Below, one piece after another: positions 14,786-17,468 of a DNA stretch of 17,468 nucleotides. This DNA comes from CAZDHT01 sp964505325. Its GTDB lineage: Bacteria; Planctomycetota; PUPC01. The translations under genes and the position numbers were made by a program. Every line of letters begins with the position of its first letter. The first letter of the stretch is position 1. The notes below the pieces were generated by a model that had not been told where the DNA came from, did no database searches, and saw only the letters and a list, made by a program, of their open reading frames with translations. The stretch spans positions 1 through 17,468 of the forward strand of contig CAZDHT010000087.1 in NCBI GenBank assembly GCA_964505325.1, read 5' to 3'.

Positions 14786-15220
14786 TCATCTGCTCTTCAG
14801 TTTCACGCTGAAGGACAGCTTCCAGAACTGCATTTTGCTGGCCCGTTCCATGATGTCCTGGATGGCTTCCCATTTCGCGTTCATGTCGGCGGCGATGAGC
14901 ACGGGCTGCTTGGTCTCGCCTTCGGTCACGCCGCGGTACTTCCTCTCGACCCGCAGATAGCTCTCCATTTGGTCCAGCGTCCGTATTTTGCCCGCGATCC
15001 AGATGCGGTTATGCGTGTCCACGCTGATGACGAGGCGGTCGTGCAGGGCTTCCTCCTGCTTCGCCTGTGCGGCGCGGGGCAGGGTGAGATCCTCGACGTG
15101 GTCCTGCGAGGCGATCTCGGAGACCACAATAAAGAAGATGAGGAGCAGGAACACGACATCGATCATCGGTGCCATGTTCATTTCCAGCTCTTCGGCGTGG
15201 AACCGTTTGGTCACGTGCAT
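14786..15220 (-). CDS. ExbD/TolR-family protein, first of two in locus B
   Basis: The protein has 144 residues from an ATG five to six bases after GGAGTGA. The membrane helix has MAPMIDVVFLLLIFFIVVSE, with D21 as the conserved proton-site aspartate. The periplasmic domain follows: RLVISVDTHNRIWIAGKIRT, a helix, VLIAADMNAKWEAIQDIM and FWKLSFSVKL. The aspartate in AADMNA occupies the conserved 'xADxxxxY' strand end, but tryptophan replaces the usual tyrosine. The start codon is four bases after the exbB stop codon, and the ribosome site overlaps the end of exbB, indicating coupled translation. Confidence 0.95.
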   Translation of the reverse strand: MHVTKRFHAEELEMNMAPMIDVVFLLLIFFIVVSEIASQDHVEDLTLPRAAQAKQEEALHDRLVISVDTHNRIWIAGKIRTLDQMESYLRVERKYRGVTEGETKQPVLIAADMNAKWEAIQDIMERASKMQFWKLSFSVKLKSR

Positions 15221-15224
15221 TGGT

Positions 15225-15977
15225 TCACTCCACGGGCCGGAACCTTGCCATCAGTTCGCCGCTGATCGCGCCGACCTCGAGCACGATCCTCTGCACCCGG
15301 TTCTTGAAGAACTGAAAAATGCACATCACGGGGATGGCGACCAGGAGCCCGAGGAACGTGGTGACCAGGGCGAGTTGGATCTCACCGGCGAGCTCGCCGG
15401 GCTTGGGCGCCGCCGTGCCGGAGATTTTCTTGAAGGCGCCGATCATGCCCTGCACCGTGCCCAGCAGCCCGAGCATGGGCGTGATGTTGGCGATCAGTGC
15501 CAGGTAGCCGATCTTCTGCTGAAGGTGCGTGGCGGCTTCCTCGCCCGCCTCGGCCATCGCTTCTTCCATCTGGCTGTATCCGGCGTTGATGCGCGAGAGG
15601 CCGGCGGCGATGACGTTGGTGAAGAAGGTCGGCTGCTCCTCACACACCGCGATGGCCTGCTCATATTCCTCTTTCTCGAAGGATTCTTCCACGTCGGCCA
15701 GCAGGTCCGGGGGCATGATCACGCCCCGGCGTATGGTCAGTGAGTGCTCGATGACCAGGGCGATCGCGACCAGCAACAGGAAAATGATAATGTAGCCGAT
15801 GAGTCCGCCGGCGTTGATGGTGTCGAACAGGGTCATGGCCTTGCCGGCCTCGACCTCCCCGGTGGTATCCCTCTTCGCGGGGGTCGTCCCGGCGTCGGCG
15901 GCCATCAGCGCCGGGCACATGACCAGGAGCAACATCATCAATGACATGACAAACACGGCACCGAACCTCTTGGGCAT
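15225..15977 (-). CDS. MotA/TolQ/ExbB-family proton channel (locus B)
   Basis: The protein has 250 residues from an ATG seven bases after AGGAG. A signal-peptide-like segment (1-26, ...CPALMA) is followed by a short periplasmic linker, with no TIG domain. TM1 is at about 58-78 (IGYIIIFLLLVAIALVIEHS). A cytoplasmic helical region holds EQAIAVCEEQPTF and MAEAGEEAATHLQQKIGYLA. TM2 has ITPMLGLLGTVQGMIGAF (165-182, T173) and TM3 has ALVTTFLGLLVAIPVM (203-218, T206/T207). This is the standard ExbB core, and it would pair with the two ExbD proteins directly downstream. Its sequence differs clearly from the locus A protein outside the TM2-TM3 motifs, so the two motors are old paralogues or independent acquisitions. 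The 73-bp gap upstream shows no clear promoter. Confidence 0.95.
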   Translation of the reverse strand: MPKRFGAVFVMSLMMLLLVMCPALMAADAGTTPAKRDTTGEVEAGKAMTLFDTINAGGLIGYIIIFLLLVAIALVIEHSLTIRRGVIMPPDLLADVEESFEKEEYEQAIAVCEEQPTFFTNVIAAGLSRINAGYSQMEEAMAEAGEEAATHLQQKIGYLALIANITPMLGLLGTVQGMIGAFKKISGTAAPKPGELAGEIQLALVTTFLGLLVAIPVMCIFQFFKNRVQRIVLEVGAISGELMARFRPVE

Positions 15978-16050
15978 CGCAGGTCTCCTAACAGTGTCTT
16001 GCGGGCCGGCCCTGTGTCCGCCGCCCGCCGCAGAACAGCCCGTCCACTAC

Positions 16051-17268
16051 TTATGGCCGCCGCACCCTGACGCCGAGGGCTTCGAGCCGCTTTCGGGCGT
16101 CCTCGGCTTCGGGCGTCTTGGGAAACTCGGTCACCAGTTCCTTGTAGATTGCGACGGCGCGCGTGTTGTCCGGCCGGGTACCGAGCAACTCCGAGGCGTT
16201 CCCGGCGCGGAGCATGGCGCGGGGCCGCTGCGCCTTCTGGTCGGGGTAGAGAATGTAGACGCGCATGTACGCCAAAAGCGCCTCTTTGTATTTGACCTTT
16301 TTCTCCGTGGCATCGGTTGCCTTGTCTCCGGCCTTCATCGACAACTCGCCGAGGGCCATGAAGAGCGTCAGCCGAGCCGCCTTGTCCTTGACCTTGGGGT
16401 GGATGGAGGTGATCCATTGCCGCGCCGCGTCAAGCTGGCCGCTGTTCATGAGGACGTCCGCCTTCCCGACCAAGGAGCGCTGGTGCATCACCGTGATCTC
16501 TGCGACGGAGCCGCTCAGCTCCTTGGGCGGGTTGGCGAGGATCTTCCCGCAGACTTCGACAAGACCGGCGTAGATCGCGCCGGCCTTCGCGGCGTCCGCC
16601 GGGACCTTCGCCAGCGCGTTCGCCATCCCGAATCGCCCGCGCAGTTGCCACAGCTTGCCGTAGGGCTGGTTGGCGCCAGGGACCCTGTAATTGCCTTTCG
16701 GGTCCAGTTCGAGGAACGTCTTGGCGGCCTCTTCGTACTGCTTCAGGACGCTGTGAGCCTTGGCCTTACCGTCAACCGCCTGGAGGAAGTAGAACGACTT
16801 GCGGTGCTGGCTGATCACCTGGGCGTACTTGGGAAGCGCTTCGCTCTGCTTTCCCAGCTTCGCCAGGCAGTCGGCGTGGAGGGTCAGCTTGTACGGCGCA
16901 TACAACCACTCGCGCCCGGCCGCCGCGGGCAGCTTCTCCAGGTATCCGAGCGCCTTCTCGTATGCTTGCTGCGTGTTCTTGTGATAATCGGACACCGCCC
17001 GCCGGAGGTCGGCCGGCGCGTCGCCCAGGCTTATCTCCTTGACCCTGTCGGCGGATATCTCGCGCTCTTTGCCCGGTTCTCCGTAGAACTTGACGTACGT
17101 GATCCGCGTGCCGTCCGCCGAGAGGATCTTGACCCCGGATATCGGGGGCCCGGAATGCAGCACGATCCGGTCAGGATACTTGGCCTCGCCAGCGACGGCG
17201 ATCCCGGCGGTCAAAAGGACGGCTGCCGCCAACGCCGCAGCCGCCAACCCTTTCAGATGCTTATGCAC
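16051..17268 (-). CDS. Secreted protein with N-terminal beta-barrel-like region and TPR repeats
   Basis: The protein has 405 residues from GTG 17268, seven bases after GAGGAG; an in-frame TTG at 17283 overlaps the previous stop codon and has no such site. The signal peptide is at about residues 4-26 (GLAAAALAAAVLLTAGIAVA). Residues ~30-80 form a strand-rich module (DRIVLHSGPPISGVKILSAD, then ITYVKFYGE, then EISADRVKEISLGDAPADL), a small SH3-like barrel pattern I associate with planctomycete secreted TPR proteins. The remainder is helical with TPR-like repeats (AYEKALGYLEKLP, AVAIYKELVTEFPKTPEAED). Its stop codon is 73 bp from exbB, so it probably precedes the motor genes in one operon. It may be the locus B counterpart of the large TPR protein of locus A. 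No enzyme motif is seen. Confidence 0.88.
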   Translation of the reverse strand: MHKHLKGLAAAALAAAVLLTAGIAVAGEAKYPDRIVLHSGPPISGVKILSADGTRITYVKFYGEPGKEREISADRVKEISLGDAPADLRRAVSDYHKNTQQAYEKALGYLEKLPAAAGREWLYAPYKLTLHADCLAKLGKQSEALPKYAQVISQHRKSFYFLQAVDGKAKAHSVLKQYEEAAKTFLELDPKGNYRVPGANQPYGKLWQLRGRFGMANALAKVPADAAKAGAIYAGLVEVCGKILANPPKELSGSVAEITVMHQRSLVGKADVLMNSGQLDAARQWITSIHPKVKDKAARLTLFMALGELSMKAGDKATDATEKKVKYKEALLAYMRVYILYPDQKAQRPRAMLRAGNASELLGTRPDNTRAVAIYKELVTEFPKTPEAEDARKRLEALGVRVRRP

Positions 17269-17279
17269 GTCGGGGCTCC

Positions 17280-17468
17280 TCAATCCTTCAGCTCTTCCAA
17301 GAGTTCAGTTGCGTTCTTCTTCACTGCCGGGTCTTTCGCGTTCTTGATGACGTGCTCGACGAAGGGACGAAACTTGGCGCGAATTCCCCGGTTGCCATAC
17401 TTCATGTCGACCAGGCGGAATGCGGCAATCACGCCGAGCATGGCCTTGTGCTTGTTCGCCGGGCTGAG
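17280..17468 (-). CDS. C-terminal part of an unknown helical protein, cut by window edge
   Basis: Only the last 62 residues are present, in frame from the window edge to a TGA at 17280-17282. The visible part is helical and basic (KHKAMLGVIAAFRLVDMKYG, then FRPFVEHVIKNAKDPAVK, ending LLEELKD). It could be the end of a HEAT- or TPR-like repeat protein. The stop codon lies 11 bp before the GTG of the secreted TPR gene, whose GAGGAG site directly follows it, so both are probably in one operon. I do not recognise the family from this fragment. Confidence 0.6.
   Translation of the reverse strand, partial: LSPANKHKAMLGVIAAFRLVDMKYGNRGIRAKFRPFVEHVIKNAKDPAVKKNATELLEELKD

Noticed and set aside
17269..17283. 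TTG 17283 as the start of the secreted TPR gene
   Set aside because: It overlaps the preceding stop codon and has no ribosome site, while GTG 17268 follows GAGGAG by seven bases.
1..17468. CRISPR array, tRNA, rRNA, IS element or phage gene
   Set aside because: No regular direct repeats, cloverleaf-like sequence, rRNA motif, transposase or integrase was seen. The window is ordinary dense coding DNA with unusual domain combinations.

Overview
The window is GC-rich bacterial DNA, densely coding, with almost every gene on the minus strand. Several features suggest a Gram-negative member of the PVC group, most likely Planctomycetota: secreted TPR proteins, a YdjY-domain protein, duplicated ExbB/ExbD-type motor genes, a TonB-like protein and many signal peptides. 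This assignment rests on family content only, and there is no rRNA or marker gene to confirm it. No tRNA, rRNA, CRISPR array, transposase or phage gene is visible.

Locus A (1-8914, transcribed right to left) looks like one operon read from a near-consensus sigma70-type promoter at 8885-8914. In order it encodes an ExbB/TolQ-type channel protein with an N-terminal IPT/TIG domain, an ExbD/TolR, a large secreted TPR protein, a TonB-like membrane anchor fused to a von Willebrand A domain, a small membrane-plus-TPR protein, a neurotransmitter:sodium symporter-family transporter, and the start of another membrane protein cut by the window edge. Gaps are 27 bp or less, and some genes overlap. I infer a proton-driven ExbB-ExbD-TonB-type envelope machine whose TonB-like part carries a VWA domain instead of an ordinary TonB C-terminus.

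The middle (8829-12992) separates the two motor loci. It holds two tandem perfect hairpins (8952-8996), a large secreted protein combining an HExxH zinc metalloprotease domain with seven RCC1 repeats (its own promoter at 12181-12209), a doubtful 50-codon ORF, a divergent two-zinc-finger protein on the plus strand, and a hairpin between the converging gene ends.

Locus B (12994-17468, right to left) encodes the end of an unknown protein, a secreted TPR protein, a second ExbB-type protein, two different ExbD-type proteins, and a secreted YdjY-domain protein whose C-terminal third looks like two ExbD periplasmic domains without a membrane anchor. Its promoter must lie beyond the right edge.

The most notable content is the set of unusual domain combinations around the two Ton/Tol-like motors (TIG-ExbB, TonB-VWA, YdjY-ExbD-ExbD), plus the metalloprotease-RCC1 fusion.
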